A DNA stretch of 20,579 nt from Streptomycetaceae bacterium (GTDB lineage: Bacteria; Actinomycetota; Actinomycetes; Nanopelagicales; Nanopelagicaceae). The notes beneath the pieces were generated by a model. The model worked only from the letters and a program-made list of their open reading frames with translations, made no database searches and had not been told where the DNA came from. Of the stretch, positions 9,001 through 15,162 are shown in pieces. The stretch lies in contig JAIYCF010000071.1 in the NCBI GenBank assembly GCA_027488165.1, positions 1-20,579 on the forward strand, in the 5' to 3' direction. Position 1 is the first letter of the stretch; each line of letters starts with the position of its first letter. The position numbers were made by a program, and so were the translations under genes.

Positions 9001-11575
9001 TACGGGCAGTGCAGCTTGGAGACTTGAGTACGAATTCACCGGTCAGTCACGAATAGCCATTCCCACGACTTATCTACGGTCAAACATTGATTTCACTGCA
9101 CCAACTGCTGGTACAAACGGTTTGGGCGGTGGTGGCGGAGCCGGGTCTGCTGGCTTGTTCAAAATTAATGGCGCCCAAGGCGGTTCAGGAACAGCAATTC
9201 TTAAGTACTTAACACAGAGCGATACTGCGACTGAGACGATGATTACCGCTTTTGTAAATCAGGAATCACCTTCAGGGCTATTAACGCTCAATGTTCCTTC
9301 ATTTGTAACAGTTGGTGATTATTCACAAGTAATCAAAGTTCAAGATGCCGCTAATTCTGCTCCGTATTCAGCCACTGTGAGGATTAGAGTCAATAAGGCC
9401 ACGCCAAGAACAACAATTTCACTTCCAGGATCAGTATTAACTGCGACTTACGGAACACCGGTCACCCTCTCGGTAGCAGCAAGCACGCCAGGAAACGTAG
9501 CCTTTAAGAAGGCGGGCACAAATTTAACTGGATGTTCATCTGTAGCGACTTCCAACGGAGTAGCAACTTGTACTTGGACTCCATCGGTTGTGGAAACAGC
9601 ATCAATTTCTGCCTTGTTGTCACCAACGGATTCGGTTAACTTCAACAACAGCGTCGAGACCGCATCTGCGATTTCGGTAGTCGTTGGCAAGGCAGATACA
9701 TTAACTGTTACAGCGAATGATCTATCTGCAACATACTCAGTTGATGGTTCAAACGTTTCAAACACCACTGTTCCAACACGATCTATCTCGCTGACGGGAC
9801 TGGCTTCAATAGATTCCATCACCGCAGCTAGTTATGTATTTGCAGGAATAATAAACACTGGTTCTAGTTATTCGTCTTCTACAACTGCACCAAAAGAGGC
9901 GGGAACATACTCAATAACGCCTTCTTCTGCGGTGTTCACTTCTCCTGCGCTAGCAACTAATTACAGAGCAGTTACGTACGCACCCGGGACTCTGACGATC
10001 AACCGCGCCGCACGTGGATCTTGGACACTTACTTACGGATCAGGAAACAATGTGATCACCTACGGAGCTTCAAAGACCGAGACTCCGACTGTGGTTCATC
10101 CAGGTGATGGCACAAAGTTGTACAGCACCTCAAGCACAACCTGTTCGGTGAATTCTTCATCTGGCGTAATCACCACACTCGCTGTTGGTTCTTGTGATAT
10201 CACCTTGGTACTGAATCAGAGCGCTAACTGGTTGAGCGATACCAAGACGGTTACGGTCACGATTAACCGTGGAATTCGTACCGCCTCGCTTACACCAACA
10301 GCAAGCACGATTAGATACGGTGAAACCACCACGGTTACTTCAACGATTCTTCCAGTATTAGATAGTGCAACCGTCACATACTCAGCCGGAAGCTCGCCGG
10401 GTTGCGCCATCGATAACGTAACTGGCGAAGTAACAGGAATTAGAGCCGGAAGTTCTTGCGGAATATCAGTTCTTTATGACCGAACTGACCTGTATGAATC
10501 AGTAACGGCAACTGCATCGGTCACCGTAAATAAAGCCTTAGCGCCAGTAGTGACGACTGAAACAATTACTGCGGTTTCTTACGCCGGATCAGTTGCGGTG
10601 GTTTCTCCAACGTATCGTGTCAGTGGCATTTTGGCACGCGATATTCTGCAGATAATTCCAACGGCAGATGTTTCAGATATTCCGGCTATACCTGCCAACA
10701 CTTATACGGCAGCAACTGGATATAGATATTTTGCAACTTCACCAACTTCGTATGATTCAACGACGGCGCCAACGGATGGCGGCACCTATCAAGTATTTGC
10801 ACGCGGTCTATCGCTGCTCTCAGGCGTTGATATAAGTAACTATGAAACACCAACATATGTAAGTGCGGATTTGGTAATTAATCCGATTGCTCAGTCTCCA
10901 CTAAGAATTCTCCTATCTGCTCAGGAAAGCATCACAGTTCCTTTCGACATTACTATTTCTGGAGGATCTTCAACTGGTGCACTTAGCGTGGTGGTTATAT
11001 CCGGCGGAGCTTCTACGGGATGTTCTGTAACTGGGCTACGTTTAACAACTTCCCAGGCTGGAAGTTGCGTGCTTAGAGCGATAAAAGCTGCCGATAGAAA
11101 CTATTTGCAGGTTCTTTCCGATACCACAACGGTTGTCACCCTGAACTTCGTTTCTTCATTTAGTTGGGATACCGTCTTTAGCGGAACTGGAATCTCAATC
11201 TCGTCAGAGATTCCAATCGTTCGCGGTCCTGAAACATGTTCTGTTGACTGTATGCCAACAGTTACAGACATTCGCGACCTAAGTGGAAACTCGATAACCA
11301 CAATGACAGTTGGAACTCCAATTAAGATAATTGGTACTAATTTCAACACGACCACAGCTGTTTATTTCTCTGGTCGAATTGGGGGAGTCCGACTCAGTAG
11401 CGTTCCTGCAGATAGCTTCCAAGTTGATAATGACAACACGCTTACCGTTATGCCTCCCGCTAACTTCGTGCCAAATGCAGGCGAAAACGCTTCAAATATC
11501 GGTGTCAGAATTGTGGTTCTGGCTTCTGGCGGATCAAGCTTCCCTAACCAACAGATCACCATAATCTCGCTTTAA
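2..11575 (+). CDS. Giant exported multi-domain surface protein (Gly-rich / InlB repeat / LamG / Ig-like / PA14 / MBG-like / IPT), 5' partial
   Basis: The frame is open from base 2. A GTG at 59 could start it but would cut the signal peptide in half: codons 17-91 read a basic start (VRK), a hydrophobic core and a TPALA|N cleavage site, so the real start lies just left of the window. Numbering the GTG as residue 1 (3838 aa), I see: Gly-rich domain 50-328; InlB-type repeat 331-405; second InlB repeat 405-922, interrupted by LamG-like domains at 446-650 and 688-893; third InlB repeat 924-996; LamG-like 1012-1228; Ig-like repeats 1231-1430; LamG 1433-1661; Ig-like 1661-1948; LamG 1960-2192; Ig-like 2195-2515; Gly-rich 2530-3052, split by two PA14 domains (2714-3008); MBG/Ig-like repeats 3113-3698; IPT/TIG-like domain 3728-3838. 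No LPXTG motif or C-terminal membrane helix is visible. The modules are typical of adhesion or carbohydrate binding; the actual role is unknown. Strong call for an exported repeat protein, weak for function. Confidence 0.9.
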   Translation, partial: QINIKVRKALIVSLIAPVFVAVSAPTPALANSYASGTACSQTITGSTAVTVTQDGNSCVIVLRATAANASTSYTWTVPNNASSVSILVVGGGGSGGVRHAAGGGAGGYRYLTGVSVTPAGTVSIAVGKGGDAAASTSGGSSGRDGNAGAASSFGSTSAAGGGGGGQGSAGGNGGSGGGGCCSNAAGSGNTPSVSPSQGNNGGVGTRGSAEANWSGGGGGGAGSVGGNSTSTSSIGGAGDYTTSGTVTGGAGGSGVSNNVTGSAVCYAAGGGGGVAATGANGGAGGVCGAVTSGGRGGRGGTGTSPNNLPTQGVDGTGSGGGGAGFEGSTNPASGRGGSGIVVIRYDLPVVTFSANGGSGTLSTTTSNVNSSGQVVLPTRNTLERNGYTFGGWNTAENGSGTNYAEGATFTPTGNITLYAQWRSVISYDANGGFTTRPIETTTALGSGSSTTLSTGRTSSGAVVTSGLSLYLDASNTSSYPGTGNIWYDISGNGKNATGVSSPAYDPINRAFSFDGTSQYFNLGNNFGFRGTESFTITVTFRTRGLGSTQTLLSKYQSGAGSYWTYIIDEKLKFGREASPWDFFSNGTVTPNEVIHATFVYNGATSSTYINGVFDSSMSSGSMPASTTLNAQIGAINGGSLFKGDIYSVLIHNRSLTQNEITQNYNALIPNRIVSKDSSTLAGWSTTADSSTPVIVGNNGTLLAGLPTPYIRLEAKNYNGTTWTPTNYTGSGITYSSTKPTLNSNQTGWGATGTFPTVSGLGSQSVGVYLNNSTLSSYTFCAMARYKTSGVADPASMGRIFTGTSVNWLSGWFSSGTKDFYHNGWQLSSSTLDYNWHYLCDSGNNIYWDGVKLAVTNQTYTNFPAVAIGGGYAGAEWSDFEVTEVILYDQFLNANQIAQVNQYFKNTYGIVAGTIESVTPNMVPPSNYASTGNSTLYARWGSTITYEGNGQTSGTPPPQQVFANGVGNLATNTGSLAEAGHTFVGWNTRADGTGTFYAPGASYSGPNLLLYAVYQVPVKFANTFAAAEPISLSPYMRFRATDYDASKKIWYDSSGNARNTSYVRGSPTLVTTTANAAGSTKVFQTVSGGANDGIQFKNASLSSGNWTIFSVARFSGAQTGYSRIFNGESGNFLFGFYGSEPSGAIYSRMSGVAHYGAWVTPNWSTDIHGLNWVLSTGYTDAYRSNGVLRGTSNGTTDNLPPMTINAGGFDYSEAWQVAETIIFDRKLSDTEIKQIEDYLASNYGISSYSAQQSYSESVTVNASSGSVTLSDTITAILGYRNTFSMAPTIPGITLESLATNQVRIRIANTVSPGTYWETVTVIDTGGNSSLMPVRINVFSPLIWSPSNPTSAQTTYGKQGRIRLDFSDGGTNKRVTLTHVSTPSSAAITIDTSTISSNFVTILVDTSTAVGTYQESITVTDSTGVTKNTVLTITVNRSATIAYPNSSSVPDILQSGLLVRYEMDSATSYTGSGTNVVDLQGRSNALLVGTTTFDRGFNGNLKFTGTQYLNMRTGLTSAQMGDTISVFMWVQPTGNGIILDERGQVNSDGTIADGWQDSQIEVVSGSFRFRTWNSSTISFTPAAGTAINTGWYYVGYVYNKSTLTFTAYVNGVAVGTPQTSFDRSSPIEGGYRQLFAIGQNDATNLGSGIKGSFGFGAFHLYGTALSAAEVLNNFLISKGRYTYLPTAGNLSLTATAGTARDFSIFTGVNGFGTKNISLSGANSVLTVDTSTVNTAVLKLSALGASTSTTSPRTYSETMTATDANGMTTPYYISLTVNPRIIVSTSRETITTTFGVAGTATLTATQGTGSLTFTRVSGSGSSAITMSANTGQATLTVAGTLPAGTYYETLTATDSIGATTSRVIVIVVNSPPSLVSASGSNTVETTFTRGASARLNVTGGTGNRTYALTYVSSTSRWRISIDTSTAASGFVTVNVDSYTATGTHSINIAVTDSVSATSSLALNIVVNDFPIINNVTNENSYVKPGLVLNLDAANPLSSTGAGNWKDLSGAGSSAVFTNAPTYSTTNGGIFTFNGSTNNLTFPSITTATSPGVTNGAFPEYTAETWVRFTSASVAGTACLICEGYTGTTGSINLALSIRNTGQIHSGYLPTTAQNWVETVTPTGTVIAGVWYHIASTVVRSGNNYINTIYVNGVAITSATSLLAPATSSRDYFIGRRWDSASQLLNGSIGVVRVYNRGLSQSEIQDNYNALVSRYINTSARSSTFTTTQGATFAATAIPVTRGTGNKTLTLTPVISGITSDTSTANAIRLNTASNLAATDTQTARTYLETITATDVAGASVTHLVNVVVNPPIILSAATTSIATTSGIETSTVITASRGSSAKTFTRTGTAGSGITLTSVGDQATLRVLSTINPGTYYETVTATDTASATTSIVFAIVVTPPPSLLGVSRLETSRGVLFKSPLYAISGGTGTLTMSVTNSPVNANITLTGTSLTGGFLQVGSGSETGTFTSTIRVTDARGAFSEIAVTVIVNAPVTLTGEFDIVKTYGDSVTKGYTTNSTGTAPFAFSATPVCAVVRTVSGSFTYERINGTDSCTWTAPAGVTAIDALLVGAGGGGGGDGGAGGGGGSINTLSSVSLPANRAVTVQVGAGGTGGAWGGPDASVGGTTSLVSGSTTYTAPGGSAGGGCGAAGAAGGLTGSGGTAVAGGNGGTGASGSCGAGAGSVGSNGPSSSFTGSSVTYGGGGGGGPFPDSISLVGLKAGGAGGGGTGTQASGQGSYGLPQYFKTSTSTPPNATLKQTITSDICGSLTGNISYSTDSEFPCSQKDNFQGWATGYFIAPVSGSITFYLSSDDSSQLVININGTDNNLSLSTCCTTVNATFNNFVAGQAYPINVYFTEVGGLASWKLEYAYAGVTQSVIPVSQFRSGSYGLATYFRKDNSTSALNKNTFTTGTCAQVIRNIDFANDAAFPCDGKDNFQGYATGYFIAPHTGSITFTMSSDDSSLLSINVNGTNRELPITIGSASATWDGFVKGQFYPISAFYTEVTGSAAWRLEYEFTGQSRIAIPTTYLRSNIDFTAPTAGTNGLGGGGGAGSAGLFKINGAQGGSGTAILKYLTQSDTATETMITAFVNQESPSGLLTLNVPSFVTVGDYSQVIKVQDAANSAPYSATVRIRVNKATPRTTISLPGSVLTATYGTPVTLSVAASTPGNVAFKKAGTNLTGCSSVATSNGVATCTWTPSVVETASISALLSPTDSVNFNNSVETASAISVVVGKADTLTVTANDLSATYSVDGSNVSNTTVPTRSISLTGLASIDSITAASYVFAGIINTGSSYSSSTTAPKEAGTYSITPSSAVFTSPALATNYRAVTYAPGTLTINRAARGSWTLTYGSGNNVITYGASKTETPTVVHPGDGTKLYSTSSTTCSVNSSSGVITTLAVGSCDITLVLNQSANWLSDTKTVTVTINRGIRTASLTPTASTIRYGETTTVTSTILPVLDSATVTYSAGSSPGCAIDNVTGEVTGIRAGSSCGISVLYDRTDLYESVTATASVTVNKALAPVVTTETITAVSYAGSVAVVSPTYRVSGILARDILQIIPTADVSDIPAIPANTYTAATGYRYFATSPTSYDSTTAPTDGGTYQVFARGLSLLSGVDISNYETPTYVSADLVINPIAQSPLRILLSAQESITVPFDITISGGSSTGALSVVVISGGASTGCSVTGLRLTTSQAGSCVLRAIKAADRNYLQVLSDTTTVVTLNFVSSFSWDTVFSGTGISISSEIPIVRGPETCSVDCMPTVTDIRDLSGNSITTMTVGTPIKIIGTNFNTTTAVYFSGRIGGVRLSSVPADSFQVDNDNTLTVMPPANFVPNAGENASNIGVRIVVLASGGSSFPNQQITIISL
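251..1033 (+). repeat. Low-complexity Gly-rich coding segment, first copy
   Basis: Dense GGN codons encode runs of glycine with Ser, Ala and Thr. The segment is led by a TWTVP...VSILVVGGGG entry strand and closed by a GSGIVVIRY exit strand. The DNA holds short in-frame iterations, such as five GGT units at 806-820 and a repeated GGTGGCAGA near 880-900. It is part of the giant exported protein, and the same entry and exit pattern recurs near 7645-9213. Confidence 0.8.
7645..9213 (+). repeat. Second Gly-rich domain, split by two PA14 domains
   Basis: The entry strand (CTWTAPAGVTAIDALLVGAGG) starts near 7645 and the Gly-rich run continues to about 8190. After the PA14 pair, another Gly-rich piece (GLGGGGGAGSAG) and an exit strand (GGSGTAILKYL) follow at about 9110-9213. 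The exit strand aligns by eye with GGSGIVVIRY of the first copy, so the two halves look like one domain carrying an insertion. Confidence 0.7.
8198..9085 (+). repeat. Tandem pair of PA14-like domains
   Basis: Two copies lie about 450 nt (150 aa) apart, beginning YGLPQYFK (8201) and YGLATYFRK (8651). Both contain FQG[WY]ATGYFIAP, GSITF, SSDDSS, [IV]NGT, and a final [SA]W[KR]LEY strand, which is the usual PA14 pattern. Each copy has a Cys pair (TSDICG...FPCSQ and TGTCAQ...FPCDG) at matching positions, likely a disulfide outside the cell. PA14 domains often bind carbohydrate; the ligand here cannot be told. Confidence 0.8.
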
Positions 11576-11595
11576 ACTCGTAAGATTGCTCTTCT

Positions 11596-12501
11596 ATGAG
11601 CACTGGAAAATCTGAGAAGAAACAAGCCTGGCTCGGTATCTACCTAGCCCTGGGAGTTGTTTGGGGCTGCTCGTTCATATTCATTAAATTGGGTCTCGAA
11701 TTTCTAACTCCATTTGGAGTCGCCTTCGTACGCTGCGCATTTGGCGCGCTGACATTGCTTGCTTGGGCAAGGTACAAAGGAATATCGCTTCCTAAATCGA
11801 AGAAAATGATCTTTCATCTTTGGGTTGTATCTCTATTACTAAATGTAATTCCTGGCGTCTTCTTTGCTTTGGCCGAAACTGAAGTTACTTCGGTACTCGC
11901 CGGAATCATTAACGCAGTAACGCCGCTGATGACTTTGCTTGCAATCATGGTGGTTACGCGCGATGAAAAGCCGAAGCTTTATCAAGTAGTTGGAATCCTG
12001 ATTGGCTTTATTGGAGTACTAACAGTTTTAGGCGCCTGGAAAGGCCTTGGAGATAACCCGCTTTGGGCAATTCTGATTCTGCTAGCTGCAGTTACATGTT
12101 ACGGATTTTCATTTCCATATTCACGAAGATTCATATTGCCCCAAAAATTACAACCAGAGTCGATTGCCGCAGGACAAGTAACGATGGGTGCGCTGACTTT
12201 GCTGCCCTTCTTTATCTACAACGGAGTTGAGAAGTACGAATACCAGCCAGCGCCAGTCTTGGCGATGGTCGCACTAGGCGTATTTGGAAGTGGTTTTGCC
12301 TATATCTGGAACTTTAAAGTTATGGCAATTGCAGGAAGCGCGATTGCGAGCAGCGTCACATATCTAACCCCGGTCGTTGCAGTAATAGTAGGAATTATCT
12401 TTTTGCAAGAAAGTATTTATTGGTACGAACCAGTGGGAGCACTCATTGTTTTATTGGGTGCTGCGATTGGTCAAAATCGCATCAAACTCTCAGCAAAGTA
12501 A
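11596..12501 (+). CDS. EamA/DMT-superfamily transporter, 10 TM
   Basis: A 301-residue inner-membrane protein with about ten hydrophobic segments arranged as two EamA repeats (roughly residues 12-143 and 155-295), the standard size for this family. Recognisable family features are the first helix with WGCSFIFIKLGL, RCAFGALTLL, and the last repeat with SSVTYLTPVVAVIVG, LQES and GALIVLLGAAIG. Members export or import small metabolites such as amino acids, purines or sugars, usually by proton antiport; the substrate cannot be read from sequence. It starts 20 nt after the giant gene's stop, in the same direction, so it may be co-transcribed. The ATG at 11596 has no clear Shine-Dalgarno. Confidence 0.93.
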   Translation: MSTGKSEKKQAWLGIYLALGVVWGCSFIFIKLGLEFLTPFGVAFVRCAFGALTLLAWARYKGISLPKSKKMIFHLWVVSLLLNVIPGVFFALAETEVTSVLAGIINAVTPLMTLLAIMVVTRDEKPKLYQVVGILIGFIGVLTVLGAWKGLGDNPLWAILILLAAVTCYGFSFPYSRRFILPQKLQPESIAAGQVTMGALTLLPFFIYNGVEKYEYQPAPVLAMVALGVFGSGFAYIWNFKVMAIAGSAIASSVTYLTPVVAVIVGIIFLQESIYWYEPVGALIVLLGAAIGQNRIKLSAK

Positions 12502-12525
12502 GGGGCGTTGCAACCCTTAGGGGTT
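12499..12525 (+). other. Two mutually exclusive short hairpins after the transporter gene
   Basis: TAAGGG (12499-12504) can pair with CCCTTA (12514-12519). Alternatively AACCC (12512-12516) can pair with GGGTT (12521-12525) over a TTAG loop. The two share bases and cannot form together. There is no T-run after either, so a standard intrinsic terminator is not supported. It sits in the 48-nt gap before the next exported-protein gene. Confidence 0.25.
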
Positions 12526-12549
12526 CTTACTGGTCCAGATAATTAGGCT

Positions 12550-14400
12550 ATGAAGAGCAAACTTTTCGCAGCCCTCGTGATTTCCACTTTATTAGCGCCG
12601 ACTTCAGCGGTGGGAGCGGTAACGATAATCGCGACCCCGACCGCAACAACAGTCTCGCTAACCCAAAGAACAATTACTTTAACGCCGCCAGCAACGAACT
12701 CACCTGGTGCCTGGTCGATTGAAATCGATAACCCAAAAATTGCAACAGCCAACGGCTTAACTTTGACGCTGCTATCAGCAGGAACCTCAATTATTAGATA
12801 TGCCCAAGCAGTCTCTGGTGCATATAACGCGGCGTCTCGTTCTTCACGTTTAACTGTTACACCAGGTATTCCAACGCTCGGTGAGTTTAAAGATCAAGCA
12901 GTTGCACTATCGGCAGGTACTTTCACAATTACCCCACCGACAAGTTCATCCGATGGCGCTTGGAGCTACCAATCACTTGATCAGAGCATCGCAACAGTTT
13001 CAGGAAATAAGGTAACTCTTCTAGATGGTGGCGAAGTTTCCATCAGAGCAACGCAGTCGCCAACTCTTAACTGGCTAACAACTAGCGCGACTATGAAGTT
13101 ATCTGTAACTGCACCTAGTCCAACAGTTGGAACGTTTAGCGATATAACACTTTCAATCGATAGCGTTTCTAGAGTTGAACTTATCTTGCCAGTTTCTAAT
13201 TCAAGAGGCGCCTGGACTCTAACTAGTGCGGATCCATCTGTAGCTTCAGTAAATGGCTTGACGGTGACGGCACTTAAAGCAGGATCGACGAAGATTTCTG
13301 CTAAACAAGCACCAGCCGGCGGATTCCGATCAATTATTGTGACGATGAATGTCACCATCTTGGCAGTTGACCCAGTTGTAAGTGCAGCTGGGTTTCAAGA
13401 TCGCACGGTTGAGATAATTCCCGGAACACCACAACAGATTTCTTTGGCGGCGCCAGTATCTAACTCACCTGGTACATGGACATTTACTTCATCTGATCCT
13501 GCGATTGCATCGATTAACGGTAATTCGTTAAGTGCGTTAAAGCCCGGAAAAGTTACGGTGACTGCTGTGCAAGGCCCGGCTCTGAAGTTTGGCGCCTCAA
13601 AACCCTTAATAATCAGCGTCTTTGTAAAAGGGCGACAGAGCCTTACAGCGCCTGCAAATGTTGAAAAGTTAGCAGGGGATCCGGATATCACAATCGCATA
13701 TCCAACTTCACAATCAACCGGCAAATGGAGCGCTACATCTAGCGATCCAACAATCGCTGCAGTAAATGGAAACGCGATCAAGTTAGGAAATGCAGGCACT
13801 GCAACAATTACCTTGACGCAAGAAGCCACCGATAGCTGGGTTGCAAGTTCTACAACATATTCAGTTCGAGTAATTGGTGTGACTCCAACGTTAGGAGCCT
13901 TTGCGCCATTTGAGATATCTGTAGGCGAGAAAGCTCCTACAACTAAAGCGCCTGTTTCAAACTCGGCAGGTAAATGGATTTACTCATCATCGGATCCAAA
14001 AGTTGCCGCCGTCATTGATAACGTGGTCACTGGTGTTGGAGTAGGTACCGCCACTATCTCGGCATATCAACAACCTGCTGGTAAGTACGGTCAATCAAAT
14101 ACTTTGCAAGCAACAGTTACCGTTAAACCGGCTCCAGTTGTCGCGCCAAGTCCGACACCTAAACCAACGCCAAGCGCATCAGCCAATCCAGTCGCTACAG
14201 CGGCCGTTAAGGCCAGCGCATCACTTTCGAAGCGCGTAATTTCAATCTATGTTTCTAATGTGGGAACTGCGCCGATTATCGCAATGATTGATTCACGCGT
14301 TGTGCAAATTGGCAAGAACACAGTCACTTCGGGAAAGCGCACAGTGCGTGTTTATTCTGGTGGAAAGTTGATCCTGAGCAGAAACTTTGCAGTTAAGTAA
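12550..14400 (+). CDS. Exported protein with six Ig-like (Big_2-type) repeats
   Basis: 616 residues. It starts with a clear signal peptide (MKSKLFAALVISTLLAP..., likely cut after TSAVGA near residue 23). Six beta-sandwich repeats of about 82-88 residues follow; each carries a core like SNSxGxW...S.DPx[IV]A..NG near residues 50, 132, 216, 304, 387 and 470, then an AG.[TA].I....Q strand, which resembles bacterial Ig-like group 2. A Pro/Ser/Thr/Ala-rich linker (PSPTPKPTPSASANP, about 533-550) leads to a C-terminal stretch of about 60 residues with beta character ending NFAVK. No anchor motif is seen. Probably a cell-surface or secreted structural or binding protein. It shares direction and module style with the giant protein upstream, but is built from one repeat type only. 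Function unknown. Confidence 0.88.
   Translation: MKSKLFAALVISTLLAPTSAVGAVTIIATPTATTVSLTQRTITLTPPATNSPGAWSIEIDNPKIATANGLTLTLLSAGTSIIRYAQAVSGAYNAASRSSRLTVTPGIPTLGEFKDQAVALSAGTFTITPPTSSSDGAWSYQSLDQSIATVSGNKVTLLDGGEVSIRATQSPTLNWLTTSATMKLSVTAPSPTVGTFSDITLSIDSVSRVELILPVSNSRGAWTLTSADPSVASVNGLTVTALKAGSTKISAKQAPAGGFRSIIVTMNVTILAVDPVVSAAGFQDRTVEIIPGTPQQISLAAPVSNSPGTWTFTSSDPAIASINGNSLSALKPGKVTVTAVQGPALKFGASKPLIISVFVKGRQSLTAPANVEKLAGDPDITIAYPTSQSTGKWSATSSDPTIAAVNGNAIKLGNAGTATITLTQEATDSWVASSTTYSVRVIGVTPTLGAFAPFEISVGEKAPTTKAPVSNSAGKWIYSSSDPKVAAVIDNVVTGVGVGTATISAYQQPAGKYGQSNTLQATVTVKPAPVVAPSPTPKPTPSASANPVATAAVKASASLSKRVISIYVSNVGTAPIIAMIDSRVVQIGKNTVTSGKRTVRVYSGGKLILSRNFAVK
12634..14140 (+). repeat. Six diverged Ig-like repeats of about 250 nt
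   Basis: Protein-level repeats in tandem with a period of about 82-88 codons. They are diverged at DNA level, so they are old rather than freshly duplicated. Copies 3, 4 and 6 are closest (SNSxGxW then SxDPxxA). Confidence 0.8.
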
Positions 14401-14421
14401 TTTTCTAAGAGATTTACTTAA
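14393..14421. terminator. Inverted repeat spanning both convergent stop codons; possible bidirectional terminator
   Basis: TTAAGTAA (14393-14400) and TTACTTAA (14414-14421) are perfect 8-bp complementary arms around 13 nt. Inside, 14402-14405 can pair with 14409-14412 (one G-T wobble). The arms contain the TAA stops of the Ig-like protein and of cbiO, both preceded by AAG (Lys). It is the only sequence between two convergent genes. The stem is AT-rich and so weak, but the site and symmetry fit a shared terminator. Confidence 0.4.
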
Positions 14422-15160
14422 ATGAAAATCCAACTGGTAGTTCAAGGCGATGAGATTTCAATAGTTTCTCATCGTTCAGAATCTGTCCGGTCTTATCGTC
14501 GGCAACGATGATGCCGCCAGAAAGAATTACTGATCGCTCGCATAGCTCGAATGCATAGGGAAGATCATGGGTAACCATCACGATCGTGATATCTAGAGAG
14601 CGCAAGATATCGGCGAGCTCGCGGCGGCTTGCGGGATCTAAGTTTGAAGAAGGCTCATCAAGAACCAAGATCTCAGGCTTCATGGCGAGCACAGTTGCCA
14701 CGGCAACGCGGCGGCGCTGACCAAAAGATAAGTGGTGCGGCGGACGATCAATGTAATCGAGCATGCCAACCTGGGTTAGGGCATCTTTAACAACTTTATC
14801 TAGCTCATCTGCGCGAAGCCCCATGTTGTATGGACCAAAGGCGACATCTTCACCAACTGTTGGCATAAATAGTTGATCATCAGGATCCTGAAAAACAATT
14901 CCAACTTTTGAACGAATCGCTTTGAGGGATTCTTTATTTTTACTATCAACAAGCTCGCCAGAGATGCGAACTTCGCCCTGCATAGTTGGATGGATACCGT
15001 TCATATGCATTACAAGAGTTGTCTTACCGGCACCGTTAGGGCCAAGAAGTGCTACTCGCTCACCTTTTTGAATTGTCAGGTTCACGCCATACAACGCTTG
15101 ATTGCCATCAGGGTATGCGAATGCCAACTCAGTAATCTGCAGGCTTGGGACGTTAGACAT
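14414..15160 (-). CDS. cbiO: Cobalt/nickel ECF transporter ATPase CbiO
   Basis: ABC ATPase that energises metal uptake by the CbiMNQ membrane complex. I take the ATG at 15160 (248 aa, MSNVPSLQITEL...), 2 nt after the cbiQ stop; a longer frame to 15235 would only add residues overlapping cbiQ. With this start: Walker A GPNGAGKTT 40-48, Q-loop Gln91 in VFQDPDDQLF, signature LSFGQRRR 144-151, Walker B ILVLDEP 164-170, and switch His198 in VTHD. All key residues are present. The QDPDDQLF sequence and LSFGQ signature are typical of ECF/CbiO ATPases. Last gene of cbiMNQO; it ends 13 nt from the convergent Ig-like gene. Confidence 0.95.
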   Translation of the reverse strand: MSNVPSLQITELAFAYPDGNQALYGVNLTIQKGERVALLGPNGAGKTTLVMHMNGIHPTMQGEVRISGELVDSKNKESLKAIRSKVGIVFQDPDDQLFMPTVGEDVAFGPYNMGLRADELDKVVKDALTQVGMLDYIDRPPHHLSFGQRRRVAVATVLAMKPEILVLDEPSSNLDPASRRELADILRSLDITIVMVTHDLPYAFELCERSVILSGGIIVADDKTGQILNDEKLLKSHRLELPVGFSFK

Positions 15161-15162
15161 TT

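Noticed and set aside
9448..9822. A 124-codon antisense open frame in the giant gene (and a similar one at 5932-6267)
   Set aside because: Val/Thr/Glu-biased mirror of Thr/Val/Asn/Ser-rich beta repeats; no domain, no RBS, wholly inside a strong coding frame.
11101..11575. Sortase signal or membrane anchor at the end of the giant protein
   Set aside because: The last 150 residues have no LPXTG-like motif, no hydrophobic helix and no basic tail; the protein ends IISL after an IPT-like fold.
12981..13829. Two antisense open frames (125 and 144 codons) over the Ig-repeat gene
   Set aside because: Mirror frames of the repeat codons; no recognisable protein features.
12634..14140. Tandem repeats as a CRISPR or DNA satellite
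   Set aside because: Repeats are about 250 nt, diverged, in frame and protein-level; there are no short identical direct repeats with spacers.
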